DNA of 64,000 nt from Halomicrococcus gelatinilyticus (GCA_024227995.1 CP100465.1:310001-374000); one strand, 5' to 3'. Counted from the stretch's first letter, positions 54,299 through 62,953 are shown. The notes: a model not told the origin generated them from the letters alone. A program made the numbers and translations.

Positions 54299-54570
54299 TC
54301 TATCTGCTCCATGATGTCCTCGAACGCTTCGCGGTGCTGTTCGAACTGGTCCGTGAGGAAGTACAGCTTCCCGTACTCGTTGTCGCCCGACTCGACCACG
54401 TCGTGGTCCTCGAGCATGTCGAGGTGGTGGCGGACGGTCTTGTACTCCAGGTCGAGCGACGTGGCGAGCTGGTTGGCGTTGCGTGGGCGCTCCGAAAGCG
54501 AGCGGATGATCCGCGCGCGGTTCTCGCCGCCGCGGGTCGCGGTGAGCAGGTACCAGAGCGCCTTGTCCAT
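54295..54570 (-). CDS. ArsR-type winged-helix regulator
   Basis: 91 residues. 'RARIIRSLSERPRNANQLATSLDLEYKTVRHHLDMLEDHDVVES' is a full ArsR helix-turn-helix with the recognition helix 'YKTVRHHLDML'; no metal-binding Cys set is present. Coupled to the DUF7521 membrane protein. Start ATG 54570. Confidence 0.88.
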   Translation of the reverse strand: MDKALWYLLTATRGGENRARIIRSLSERPRNANQLATSLDLEYKTVRHHLDMLEDHDVVESGDNEYGKLYFLTDQFEQHREAFEDIMEQIE

Positions 54571-54610
54571 CGAGCGGTCACTCGTTTGTCACCCACCAGC
54601 CGGATTATAG

Positions 54611-56077
54611 TTAGGGGTCGACACGCTTCGACACCCAGCCGGTGGGGCCGCTCGGTTTCGGCCCGCTCTCCTCGCTGGTCTGCAGGTTCCCCTCGCCGTC
54701 CGTCGCGCGGACGACCACCTCGTGCTCGCCGTCCGCCGCGTAGCTGTGTTCCCACTGCCGCCAGACGTCCTCACCGGGGAGCGGGTCCGAGAGCGTCGCG
54801 TCGGCCCACGTCCGGCCGCCGTCGACGGACACCTCCACGCGGTCGACGCCGCGCGTCCCCGCGTAGGCGTGTCCTCCCACCTGCACCCGCCCGTCGTCGA
54901 GGTCGTTCACGGTGTGGAGCTTCGCGACAGTGTTCACGGGGCCGGTGCCGTTCCAGCCGCGTCGCTCCCAGTAGCCCTTCTCCGCCGCCTCCAGCACCTC
55001 GATCTCGGTGAGCCATTTGACGTTTATCTCGCCCCAGTGGCCGGGGATCAGCGCCCGGACGGGGGAGCCGTGGGCGCGCGGCAGCGGTTCGCCGTTCATC
55101 TCGTAGGCGACGAACGCGTTTTCGAGCGCAGCGAGCGGGAACTCCTCGAAGTAGTCGTCGGCCGCGCGGAGCATCACGCAGCACTCCTCGGGGAGCGTCG
55201 AGTCACCCAGCAGGTCCATCAGGGGGACGCCGGTCCAGAGCGCGTTGTCCATCTTCTTCCCGTTCAGCCCCTCGCCGACGCAGCGGAGCGTGACGAACCG
55301 ATGTTCGGCCGGCAGGCCAGTGACGTCGGCGTAGTCGAAGGTCCGCTCCTCGTCGACGGCGCCGGTCAGGGTGAGCGTCCAGTCCTCGGCCGCGACCGAC
55401 GGGTCGACGCTGTTGATGTCGACCTGGTAGAACTCCTCGCTCACCAGCCCTTCGATGCCGCCGACGTCGAGCGACTTCGATTCGGCGTCGGCGAGCAGGG
55501 CGGCAACGTCCTCGCTGACCGGACCACCCTCCGGGGGTCCCGCGGCGTCCTGCCGGCGGCCGAGCGCGGCGCTGACGCCGCCGACGGCGACGGCGCCGAC
55601 GACGGCCTGCAGCACGCGCCGGCGCGTCCCGGAGACCGACTGGCCCGCGAAGACGTCGACTCCTGCGAGGGCGACGACGACGCCGGCGCCCGTTCCCGCG
55701 GCGAGCGCGGACGAGGGTGCGCCGGTCAGCGCGAGCGCGAGCGCGACGCAGCCGAGCGCGGCGACCAGCGACCGCGGCGCGCCGGCCCGGTCCGCCGCCA
55801 GTGCGCCGACCGCTACCACCACCGCGAACGCGCCGGCGGTCAGGACGAGCGCCAGGAGGAAGCCGAGCTGGTGGCCGAGGTCGCCGAGCGTCTGGATGGA
55901 CCACGAGACGATCGCGTCCGGCGTGGTGACGACCACGAACCCGCTGACCGGGGCCGCGACGAACGCGGGGACGCGGCCGACGGCCGCGTACGACCCCGCG
56001 ACGGCGGCCACTCCGGCGAGGACCGCGACGGCTCCCTCGGCGGCAAGGGACGCGCGGTCGGGACGGTCGTCGCTCAT
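54611..56077 (-). CDS. Membrane-anchored sulfite-oxidase-family molybdopterin oxidoreductase
   Basis: 488 residues. About five membrane helices (residues ~10-165), then a Tat-like 'TRRRVLQAVVGAVAVGGVSAA' stretch, then the SUOX-fold domain with the Mo-ligand Cys266 in 'VTLRCVGEGLNG'. 'RALIPGHWGEINVKWLTEIEVL' and the C-terminal beta domain 'GGHAYAGTRGVDRVEVSVDGGRTW' (Mo-co dimer type) complete it. The catalytic domain should face outside. It starts 1 bp after the stop of the Met-rich PGF-CTERM gene. Substrate may be sulfite, another S-oxide, or methionine sulfoxide. Confidence 0.9.
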   Translation of the reverse strand: MSDDRPDRASLAAEGAVAVLAGVAAVAGSYAAVGRVPAFVAAPVSGFVVVTTPDAIVSWSIQTLGDLGHQLGFLLALVLTAGAFAVVVAVGALAADRAGAPRSLVAALGCVALALALTGAPSSALAAGTGAGVVVALAGVDVFAGQSVSGTRRRVLQAVVGAVAVGGVSAALGRRQDAAGPPEGGPVSEDVAALLADAESKSLDVGGIEGLVSEEFYQVDINSVDPSVAAEDWTLTLTGAVDEERTFDYADVTGLPAEHRFVTLRCVGEGLNGKKMDNALWTGVPLMDLLGDSTLPEECCVMLRAADDYFEEFPLAALENAFVAYEMNGEPLPRAHGSPVRALIPGHWGEINVKWLTEIEVLEAAEKGYWERRGWNGTGPVNTVAKLHTVNDLDDGRVQVGGHAYAGTRGVDRVEVSVDGGRTWADATLSDPLPGEDVWRQWEHSYAADGEHEVVVRATDGEGNLQTSEESGPKPSGPTGWVSKRVDP

Positions 56078-56078
56078 G

Positions 56079-56429
56079 CTATCGCATCCTGGCGACGAAC
56101 AGTGCCCCGGCGAGGAGCGCGACGACGGCCACGCCGATCCCGAAGCCGGGCAGCGACGTGTCCGTTCCGCCGCTCGTGCCGTCGTCCATGCTGTCCGTCG
56201 TGTTGTCTGTCATCCCGTCATCCATTCCGTCCGTGGTGCTGTCGTCCATGCCGTCGGTCGTCCCCTCGTCCATGCCTTCGGTCATCCCGTCGGTCGTCGT
56301 CTCGGTCGTGTCGTCCTGAGCGAGCGGTGTCGGCTCCACGTCTGCCGCGGTCGGTCCGGCGTCGGCGGCGGCGGGCGCGGCGCAGATAGTCAACGCGACC
56401 ACCAGCGTAACCACGTGTTCGAATCGCAT
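56079..56429 (-). CDS. Met/Asp/Thr-rich PGF-CTERM surface protein
   Basis: 116 residues. Cleavable N-terminal signal peptide (residues 1-~22), then a low-complexity stretch (42-90) of TTDGM-D type repeats with six Met in ~45 residues, then the tripartite PGF-CTERM: Pro94-Gly95-Phe96, hydrophobic helix to ~112, and ARMR. It would be processed by ArtA and lipid-anchored at the outer face. It is first in an operon with the molybdopterin oxidoreductase. Confidence 0.88.
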   Translation of the reverse strand: MRFEHVVTLVVALTICAAPAAADAGPTAADVEPTPLAQDDTTETTTDGMTEGMDEGTTDGMDDSTTDGMDDGMTDNTTDSMDDGTSGGTDTSLPGFGIGVAVVALLAGALFVARMR

Positions 56430-56537
56430 ACGTCCACCGTCGCCGGGGTATCAAAAACCGATTTTCCGAACTCCGGACCAGTTCTCGCCAACTCCGTTCC
56501 GGTCCGTACCAATTCTCGCCCGGATCGAGCAAGAGTA

Positions 56538-56690
56538 ATGCCGACTGGCGTGCAAGCGGCGAGCGTGAGCGAGGAGACGAGCGGTCGCCCCTGTCCGGTC
56601 TGCGACGAGCAGCTGTTCCGCCGCCACTGCAAGTACGTCTGCCCGAACCACGGCGTCGTCATGGACTGTGGCGACACGTTCTGGAACTAG
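56538..56690 (+). CDS. HVO_2523-type small zinc-finger protein
   Basis: 50 residues. 'RPCPVCDEQLFRRHCKYVCP' and 'NHGVVMDCGDTF' give CPVC, HC, CPNH and DC knuckles, the arrangement of this haloarchaeal small zinc protein family. ATG 56538. Its stop overlaps the end of the convergent TVP38 gene by 4 bp. Function unknown. Confidence 0.85.
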   Translation: MPTGVQAASVSEETSGRPCPVCDEQLFRRHCKYVCPNHGVVMDCGDTFWN

Positions 56691-57334
56691 GGACGCTTCG
56701 CCAGCAGTTCGAACGCCGGCTTCACGAGCAACAGGATAGCGACCGCGGCCGCGAGTCCGACGAGCCACCAGTTCTTCTCCACCGCGCCGGTGGTGAGCGT
56801 CTCGGCGGACCCGCCGGCCAGCACCGCGGCGGCGGTCCAGGGGACCTCGCCGACGGCGGTCCCGAGGACGAACGCGCGCGGGGCGACGCCGGACAGGCCC
56901 GCCGCCGTGGAGACGGGGTCGGACGGGGCGGGCGCGAGGCGGGACGCGACCATCCCCCGAAGGTCGCCTGCGGCGTCGAAGTAACGCTCACCCGACGCGC
57001 CCAGACGGCCGGCGAGGCCGGCGTCGGTCCGCCAGTACCGCGCGGCGGCGAACGGGAGGACGGCGCTCGCGGTCGTGCCGGCGAGCGCGACCGGGAAGCC
57101 GACGACCGGGCCGTAGACGTATCCGACCGCGAGCGCGACGCCGGTCGTCGGCCACGCGAACAGCGGGCGGACGAGGTAGACGGCGACGAACGCGACCGCC
57201 GCGAGGGCCGGACGGGCGGTGACCGCCTCCACCTGCCGGAAGACGAACTGTGGAGAGACGAGGAGTCCGGCGACGACCACGGCCGCGACGGCTGCGACGC
57301 CGGCGATCTGTCGGCGGTACTGTCGGACTGCCAT
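56687..57334 (-). CDS. TVP38/TMEM64 (DedA-like) membrane protein
   Basis: 215 residues, about six hydrophobic segments. 'LVRPLFAWPTTGVALAVGYVYG' and 'FAAARYWRTDAGL..RLGASGERYFDAAG' and 'RLAPAPSDPVSTAAGLSGVAPRAFVLGTAVGEVPW' match the VTT domain (PGxxP-like replaced by WPTTG; GxxxG-EVPW at the end). VTT proteins move lipids across membranes in other organisms; here role unknown. ATG 57334 starts at the first family-like residue. Confidence 0.85.
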   Translation of the reverse strand: MAVRQYRRQIAGVAAVAAVVVAGLLVSPQFVFRQVEAVTARPALAAVAFVAVYLVRPLFAWPTTGVALAVGYVYGPVVGFPVALAGTTASAVLPFAAARYWRTDAGLAGRLGASGERYFDAAGDLRGMVASRLAPAPSDPVSTAAGLSGVAPRAFVLGTAVGEVPWTAAAVLAGGSAETLTTGAVEKNWWLVGLAAAVAILLLVKPAFELLAKRP

Positions 57335-57416
57335 CCACGACGGCTTGACAGTCCGGCGGCTAAGTTCTTTCTTCCGCGCGTAACGCTTAATCCGCCAGGC
57401 CGGCGATTTGGAGTCG

Positions 57417-57935
57417 ATGAAAGACAACGATGCTCAACGAGCATCGGAACGACCGAGCGGTGTAAACCGCGAGGACAGCGACGTGCCACGCACGTCGGGA
57501 AGTTCGAACGGTGACAGCCGTGAGGACAGCGATGCGCCACGAGCAACGGAACGACCGAGCGGCGGGGGTTCGGGAAGCGACAGCGCCGACCCGGTCGAGC
57601 TCGGGGTCGAACTGCTGTCGAAGCTCGAACACGCCGAGCTGTCGGTCGCGGACGCGGTCGACCGCATCGAGACCGTCACGACGGACCCGACGACGACGCG
57701 GACCATCCTCGACGAGGCGGAGAAGCGGGGCGTCGTCGAGCGCGAGAACGGCATCCTCCGGACGAGCGGCGGGGGGTTCGTCCGGTTCGAGAGCGAGGTG
57801 GTGGTCAAGGAGGGCGAGTTCACCTGTCAGCGGTGCGGGGCCGGCATCTCCGAGGGGCACTTCATCCGGTTCGAGGCGGGAGACCACGGCCCGTTCGGCT
57901 CCTCGTGTATCCGGAAGGTCACCGGGCGCGACTGA
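57417..57935 (+). CDS. DUF5830 family protein with repetitive N-terminal extension
   Basis: 172 residues. The conserved part begins near residue 58 ('VELGVELLSKLEHAELSVADAVDRIET'), continues as a small winged-helix-like unit, and ends with a single CxxC zinc site 'FTCQRCGAGI' and 'GPFGSSCIRKVTGRD' (a second Cys), typical of DUF5830. The first ~57 residues are Ser/Arg/Asp-rich with repeated DNA. The gene overlaps the convergent DUF7115 gene by 17 bp. Confidence 0.85.
   Translation: MKDNDAQRASERPSGVNREDSDVPRTSGSSNGDSREDSDAPRATERPSGGGSGSDSADPVELGVELLSKLEHAELSVADAVDRIETVTTDPTTTRTILDEAEKRGVVERENGILRTSGGGFVRFESEVVVKEGEFTCQRCGAGISEGHFIRFEAGDHGPFGSSCIRKVTGRD
57447..57562 (+). repeat. Imperfect direct repeats in the DUF5830 N terminus
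   Basis: ggaacgaccgagcgg occurs at 57447-57461 and 57548-57562, and gaggacagcga-y-g-y-gccacg-type blocks occur near 57472-57492 and 57523-57541. The repeats preserve the frame (SERPSG / TERPSG, REDSD twice), so they look like a recently expanded low-complexity linker. Confidence 0.7.
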
Positions 57936-59094
57936 GTTCCTCGACGAGTCGCTCGATGGTCCGTTGCTGTTTCTCCAGCAGTTCGTTCTGGCGCTCGACG
58001 GTCTCCGTCAGGGCGTCCAGACGCTGCTCGACGCCGTCGTCCATGCTCGCCCCCGCCGGTTCGAAGCCGGAGTCGGCGAAGCCGGTGGACTCCCCGGTTC
58101 CCGTCTCGGCGGTCGCGCTCTGGTCCGTCTCGGATGCCGACTGTCCCGGGTCGGGGTCGGTGGTGGTCACCGAGTCGGTGGAGTCGGCCACGAAGCTGTC
58201 GTCGGTCCCGGCGTCGTCGGTGCGTCCGGCGTCCGCAGCGGCCGTCTCGTTTCCGGGGGCGCTCGCCGACGTCGCGGCGTCGGTCGTGGCAGCGTCGGTC
58301 GTGGCGGCCTCGTCTCGCTCGTCCACGGTCGCCGACTCCTCGACGATCTGCCCGTCGTCGTCGAGTTCCGGCGGGTTCGCGTCGATGGGGTCGACGCCGC
58401 TACCGAACGGGTCCTCGTCGGCCTCGCCCCCGGCGTCCGCGTCCGGTTCCTCCTGAGGTGCGACGGTCTGCTCGAACTCGGCGTACGAGTCGAGGTCGTG
58501 GTAGTCGAGCAGGGCGCGTTCGACGCGTTCGCGGACCTCGCGCGTCCGGTCGCTGGGCGTCTTGATTCGCTGGGGGCGACCGTCGACCTCGATGATGATC
58601 TGGGAGGAGACGGTGCCCTCCTCGACGTCGACGCCGGTCACGTCGCCGTAGTGGTACTGTTCGAAGTCCTCGTCCCAGACCGCCTCGCCGACGTGCTTGA
58701 CGACGCGCGCGCTCGTGACGACGAGCGTGAGTTCGCTGAACTGGTAGGTCTGGATGACCTGCTCGTTGGTGTCGGTGACGCCAGCGCCGTTCAGGACGCC
58801 CGCGAGGACGGGGTGGAGGGCGTCGTGCAGGTGCTTCGCAGGGATGGAGAACTCCTCGACGCCGTCGATGCCGTAGTCGAGTGCGATGGTCGCTTTCCGT
58901 CGCCCCTTCGACACCTCGATGCGTTCCGCGTCGTGGGGGTACTCTTCGACCGACTCGTCGCTCAGCAGGCCGTCGCCCCGGTAGATGAGCGTCCGCGTGG
59001 ACGTCACGTAGAGGGCATCCTCACCGCCGAGCGACACCGTCGCGGCGGCCTGCTCGTCTCCAAGCGTAGACTGTACGATCTCCGGAACACTCAT
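57919..59094 (-). CDS. DUF7115 (PH-like) protein with coiled-coil tail
   Basis: 391 residues. Two tandem PH-like units (residues ~1-100 and ~105-195: 'EDALYVTSTRTLIYRGDGLLS', 'SELTLVVTSARVVKHVGEAVWDEDFEQYHYGDVTGV'), a long Asp/Thr/Ser-rich linker (~205-345), and a C-terminal coiled coil 'LDALTETVERQNELLEKQQRTIERLVEEL'. Cytoplasmic; may tether a membrane or protein partner through the PH-like part and oligomerise via the coil. Function unknown. Confidence 0.85.
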   Translation of the reverse strand: MSVPEIVQSTLGDEQAAATVSLGGEDALYVTSTRTLIYRGDGLLSDESVEEYPHDAERIEVSKGRRKATIALDYGIDGVEEFSIPAKHLHDALHPVLAGVLNGAGVTDTNEQVIQTYQFSELTLVVTSARVVKHVGEAVWDEDFEQYHYGDVTGVDVEEGTVSSQIIIEVDGRPQRIKTPSDRTREVRERVERALLDYHDLDSYAEFEQTVAPQEEPDADAGGEADEDPFGSGVDPIDANPPELDDDGQIVEESATVDERDEAATTDAATTDAATSASAPGNETAAADAGRTDDAGTDDSFVADSTDSVTTTDPDPGQSASETDQSATAETGTGESTGFADSGFEPAGASMDDGVEQRLDALTETVERQNELLEKQQRTIERLVEELSRAR

Positions 59095-59312
59095 GCACGG
59101 GAATGGATATCCGCGTGTCTTAAATCCGCCGGGTGCACCGTCGTGACGACCGCCCGAGGCGTCCGCTGGTCGACCTCACGGCTCGCTGGGCCGTGTGACG
59201 GTCGCGATGCGGTTCGATGTTCCCCGCCGTGCGACAACTCCGCCATTATATCGCCGATTACATCGGGAAATCATCCGGTAGAAATTCCGGGGGCGGGCCC
59301 GTCGTCTCCCAC

Positions 59313-59531
59313 ATGGGTTACACGTGGCAGTACTACGACCTCGTTCTCGCCGCGATCTTCCTGAGTCTCGCCGCCGGCGTCGTCGTCGGACAGATGACGA
59401 CCGTTCCGGCGACCACGTCGGTGACCGCGGCGGGGTTCCTCGGCACGGTACTCGTTGGGCACAGCCTGTTCGTCAACGGCCCGGTCGACGAACCCGAGGA
59501 CCTCACCGACGAGGTCGACACGCTGAACTGA
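59313..59531 (+). CDS. Two-helix membrane protein, unknown
   Basis: 72 residues from ATG 59313: 'MGYTWQYYDLVLAAIFLSLAAGVVVGQMT', then a second helix 'SVTAAGFLGTVLVGHSLFVNGP' and an acidic tail. A TATA-like ttatatcg (59245-59252) sits ~60 nt upstream. The upstream ATG 59217 would add 32 basic residues and is less likely. Confidence 0.72.
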   Translation: MGYTWQYYDLVLAAIFLSLAAGVVVGQMTTVPATTSVTAAGFLGTVLVGHSLFVNGPVDEPEDLTDEVDTLN

Positions 59532-59579
59532 CGGTGGCGGCGTCGACACCGGTCGGCCCGGCAGGGGCGCGCCGACCGA

Positions 59580-60122
59580 TTACGCGTCGACCGGGCGCAG
59601 TTCGGTCGACAGCGACGCAGCGTTCGTGAAGTTGTCCACGATCGGGGAGTTAGCCTCCGCGACCTCCTTGAGTTCCGCCAGTTCCGACTCCGTCGCGTCA
59701 GCGTCGACGTGGACGGTGCAGTCGATCTCGTCGTAGCCCGGCCGTACGTCGTCGCTGACGCCGAGCAGTCCGCGCATGTCCACCTCGCCCTCGAACTCGA
59801 ACCGCAGGTCGTCGATGTCGATGCCCATCTTCGCACCGTGGGCGGCGTAGGTGACCGTCAGGCACGTGCCGAGCGCCGAGAGGAACTGCTCCATCGCCGT
59901 CGGTGCCTCGCGACTCCCGAGCATCGTTCCCTCGAGAGTGAACTCCGGCCCGTCGACCGACTGGCCGGCCTTCTCCATGTCGCCGACGGTGGTCTCGCAG
60001 GTGGTCCCCCCGGACCATTCCGTCTCCGCGCGGAAGGTGAAGATGCCGTTGTCGGCGTCCGCTTCGACTGCATCGGTGAGCTGTTCCATCTTCTCGACGT
60101 CGATTCCGTTCTTCGTAGTCAT
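59580..60122 (-). CDS. osmC: OsmC/Ohr family peroxiredoxin-like protein
   Basis: 180 residues. The two redox cysteines are visible: Cys42 in 'SGGTTCETTVGD' and Cys87 in 'LSALGTCLTV', with 'GTMLGSREAPTAMEQF' between. OsmC-type proteins reduce organic hydroperoxides or react with persulfides. It lies downstream of pckA on the same strand with a 231-bp gap that includes its own AT-rich promoter (a TACAATA-like half site at 60136-60143). Confidence 0.9.
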   Translation of the reverse strand: MTTKNGIDVEKMEQLTDAVEADADNGIFTFRAETEWSGGTTCETTVGDMEKAGQSVDGPEFTLEGTMLGSREAPTAMEQFLSALGTCLTVTYAAHGAKMGIDIDDLRFEFEGEVDMRGLLGVSDDVRPGYDEIDCTVHVDADATESELAELKEVAEANSPIVDNFTNAASLSTELRPVDA

Positions 60123-60353
60123 GTGCTATATGTCCAATACAATGTAGGGGCTGGGCCGAACGTAAATGGAACCAAACCCAAGCTTCCTGCCGATATGAGT
60201 CCAATCCACAAATCATATCCCGATGATAGTACTGTATGAAGAACACAATAATGACCGATGCGGTCGAAGCGGTCCGCGGTCCGACGTGCCGCGACAGGAG
60301 ACGTCGACAGGAAGCAGAGAGACGGACGGCAGAGACCGGTACGTCGTTCGACG

Positions 60354-61874
60354 TCAGTAGACGGCGTCCCGGATCTCCTCGGCGAGGTCCTCGAACGTGT
60401 CGAGGTGGGTGCGGCGTTCGGCGCGCAGGTCGGCCAGTTTCCGCTCGTGGTCGTCGACGTGGTCCGCGACGGCGAACGCGTCGGCGTCCATGCCGGGCAG
60501 CGCTCCGGGGACCGTGAGGCCCGTCGCATCGTCCTCGGCCCATTCGACGTTGTCGCGAGCTATCTCGCGAAGGATGGTGACGGAGTCCTCGACGCCGATG
60601 TCGCGACCGCCGAGATTGCCGGTGTTGAGGACGAAGCAGTCGACGCCCAGGTCGTCGATGAGGTCGCGGAACCGGTTGCCCTCCTCGCCCTTCGAGCCGA
60701 CGATGAAGGGGTTGGTTCCGACGACGCGGATGGACTCGCCAGCCTTCGAGGGGTCGCCAGCGCTGGTCTGGATGGACTCGCCGAGCATGAACGCGGCGGC
60801 GGCCTCCTCGGCGGAGAGTTTCGCGACCGGTGGCATCACGGGATTGCGAGTGATGAAGAAGATCTGGTCGACCTCGTCGAGGTCGACGTCCTCGCCCGCC
60901 GACGACAGTTCGTCGCGCAGGATGACCGCCCGGCCGTTCGACGTGTGCTCGTCGCTATCGAAGTCGACCGTCCCGTCGTCGTCGACGGCGACGTTCTCGA
61001 GCACCGCCGACTCGTCGGTCACGGCGTCGTACATGGCTGGCTGCTCCTCCTCGTCCAGTCCGATGGTCTTGACGTACAGTCCGTTGCCCTCGCTGCCCGC
61101 GACGGTCCCGTCGGGCAGCAGCGCGCAAACGTCGTCCTGGAGCATCGTCGCCTCCTCGGGGTCGTCCAGCCAGAGTCCGTGGGCCGTCAGCGTCGACTTG
61201 CCGGTCGCAGAGAGTCCGAGGAACAGCTGACCGATCTCGTCGAGGTCGCCCGCCTCGTCCTGGAGGCGGACGCGCTTGCTGCCGGCGTGGAGTCCGAGTC
61301 CGCCCTCCTGCTTGGCGTAGTACATGAACAGCCGGAGGAACGACTTCTTCGCCTCACCGGTGTAGTCGCTACCGAGGACGGCCGTGACGCCGTCGTCGGG
61401 GAGGATGCGGATGGCGACCTCGTCCCACTCGGGTACCTGGACGGTGACGAAGTCGGGGTCGGCCGCGCCATCGCCGTCGTCCGCGACCGGTTCGAACAGC
61501 TTCGCCCACGCGAGCGCGATGCGGGCGGCGGGCCTGGGAACGTACAGTCGGCAGCGGTAGGAGTGGTCGGGGTGACGACCCATCCGGCGGTCGACGCAGA
61601 CCATCTCGTGCTCGGTCGCGTAGTCGACGGCGTCCTCGACGCGCGCGTAATCCTCGGCGTCGAAATCGTCGTCGACCTCGTTCGTGGTCCGGTCGGCGTT
61701 GCGCGAGCGGTGATCGCTGACGTAGGACGGTGAGCCGTACTCGGTCGTCGTTTCGAGACCCTCGGAGAACGTCCGGAGTCGTTCCAGCGACGGATTGTAG
61801 ACGACGTTGTCCGCCTCCACTGGATCGGGAAGCGCGTCCGTCGGCGTTCGAACCCTCTGCGCGGAGTCTGACAT
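60354..61874 (-). CDS. pckA: Phosphoenolpyruvate carboxykinase (ATP)
   Basis: 506 residues, ATP-type PEPCK. The kinase P-loop 'FLGLSATGKSTLTAHG' lies at residues ~218-233, 'DDVCALLPDG' and 'FFITRNPVMPPVAKLSAEEAAAAFMLGES' (split, ~320-345) are family marks, and the N-terminal 'YNPSLERLRTFSE' fits. It converts oxaloacetate to PEP for gluconeogenesis. A TATA-like taattatg (61901-61909) lies ~30 nt upstream. Confidence 0.95.
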   Translation of the reverse strand: MSDSAQRVRTPTDALPDPVEADNVVYNPSLERLRTFSEGLETTTEYGSPSYVSDHRSRNADRTTNEVDDDFDAEDYARVEDAVDYATEHEMVCVDRRMGRHPDHSYRCRLYVPRPAARIALAWAKLFEPVADDGDGAADPDFVTVQVPEWDEVAIRILPDDGVTAVLGSDYTGEAKKSFLRLFMYYAKQEGGLGLHAGSKRVRLQDEAGDLDEIGQLFLGLSATGKSTLTAHGLWLDDPEEATMLQDDVCALLPDGTVAGSEGNGLYVKTIGLDEEEQPAMYDAVTDESAVLENVAVDDDGTVDFDSDEHTSNGRAVILRDELSSAGEDVDLDEVDQIFFITRNPVMPPVAKLSAEEAAAAFMLGESIQTSAGDPSKAGESIRVVGTNPFIVGSKGEEGNRFRDLIDDLGVDCFVLNTGNLGGRDIGVEDSVTILREIARDNVEWAEDDATGLTVPGALPGMDADAFAVADHVDDHERKLADLRAERRTHLDTFEDLAEEIRDAVY

Positions 61875-62302
61875 CGTGGTGGGAAACAGTGCGGGGTCCT
61901 ATAATTATGCACCGTTTGTCGGCTGGTAGCGATACTGTACTGACGTATTTATTTTTGCACCGCCGAGTAAATTTGTGTTCAATCGCTGCGCAACGGAGGC
62001 CGGGTCGCCCCCGGTTTCACCCGGTCGCAGTCCCACGCTTCGACGACGTACGTCCCGAACGTTGTTGCCCCCGCGGTCGACGACCGAACGTTTGGACGGT
62101 GGTCGCGACTCGTCGACGAGATAGCCGCCAGTATTGTATATATTATACAATACATCGGGTTGCATTTTCCGCAAGAAGTTCTCGATCGGACGGTACGTCG
62201 CCGGGGAAACGGAAGCTACAATATCCGGTATTGCACCCATAATGAATTACCGCCCGGTCTGCCCGACCCGTTCGTCGGAGACCTGGGTGGACAACACCAC
62301 AG
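61875..62302. other. Regulatory gap between pckA and the Tat protein gene
   Basis: No gene supported. It contains the pckA TATA element, repeats of ccgaacgtt (around 62055 and 62090), the 23-bp palindrome described separately, and an AT-rich patch (62211-62245) that may hold the promoter of the downstream gene. Confidence 0.6.
62131..62153. promoter_or_regulatory. Perfect 23-bp palindrome, operator type, copy A
   Basis: GTATTGTA-N7-TACAATAC with centre TATATTA; the perfect arms extend to 10 bp each (GTATTGTATA/TATACAATAC). It lies 149 bp before the Tat-protein ATG and 257 bp before the pckA ATG. The same layout occurs at 63331-63353. Confidence 0.75.
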
Positions 62303-62776
62303 ATGAGACGAAGAACGTTCCTGAGCGGACTCGGTACAGTTGCCCTCGGCGGCGTCGCCGGGGCTGGCACGGCGACCGCTGCCTCGACTGACGGCTACGA
62401 GATCGAACTCTACCCGGAAGACACCTTCTACTTCGCGGAGACCAGTCGACTCGAATCGTTCATCTACGCGCCCCTGCAGGACGGGAGCACCTACTACCTG
62501 TTCCAGACGTCCAACGGTTGCTGCGACGTCGACACGGTGGTCATGGTCCTCGCGGAGACGGGTGAGGTGCTGTACCTCGAAAGTCTCGACGGCGTCCTGT
62601 ACACGGAAGACCAGATCGGAGAGATGGCCGACCGAATCGGGGAGATGGCTGACCGAATCGTCTACACCGAGGAACTCATCGTCCAGACCGAGTACCTCAT
62701 CGTCGACGTCATCGAATTCTCCCAGGAGAACCTGCTGACCTTCGTGAGCATGCTGAACCCGCTGAACCTGCTCTGA
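62303..62776 (+). CDS. Tat-exported protein with helical C terminus
   Basis: 157 residues. Twin-arginine signal 'MRRRTFLSGLGTVALGG' (cleavage near ~residue 27, TATAA), then a beta-rich part with 'NGCCDVDTVV' and a helical C terminus containing the duplicated 'IGEMADRIGEMADRI' (62625-62660), seen also in other haloarchaeal secreted proteins. ATG 62303 carries the signal. Function unknown. Confidence 0.8.
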   Translation: MRRRTFLSGLGTVALGGVAGAGTATAASTDGYEIELYPEDTFYFAETSRLESFIYAPLQDGSTYYLFQTSNGCCDVDTVVMVLAETGEVLYLESLDGVLYTEDQIGEMADRIGEMADRIVYTEELIVQTEYLIVDVIEFSQENLLTFVSMLNPLNLL

Positions 62777-62953
62777 AGGGGTAGCTCGTCGCGGCAATTT
62801 TTCGCTGCGAGACGGCGTTGCTGGAGGCTTCCCGCGAGCGACCGTGCCGACCAACGAACAGTGGTCGGTCGACGTCGGACGAGGCGACGTCGGAGACGGC
62901 AGTCGCCGTCGAGGAACGAGAACGAGTGGAGAAACCGGTGCTCGGAACGGCTC

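Noticed and set aside
61905..62240. 111-codon minus-strand ORF between pckA and the Tat-protein gene
   Set aside because: It crosses the perfect AT-rich palindrome and both promoter regions, and its composition is not haloarchaeal.
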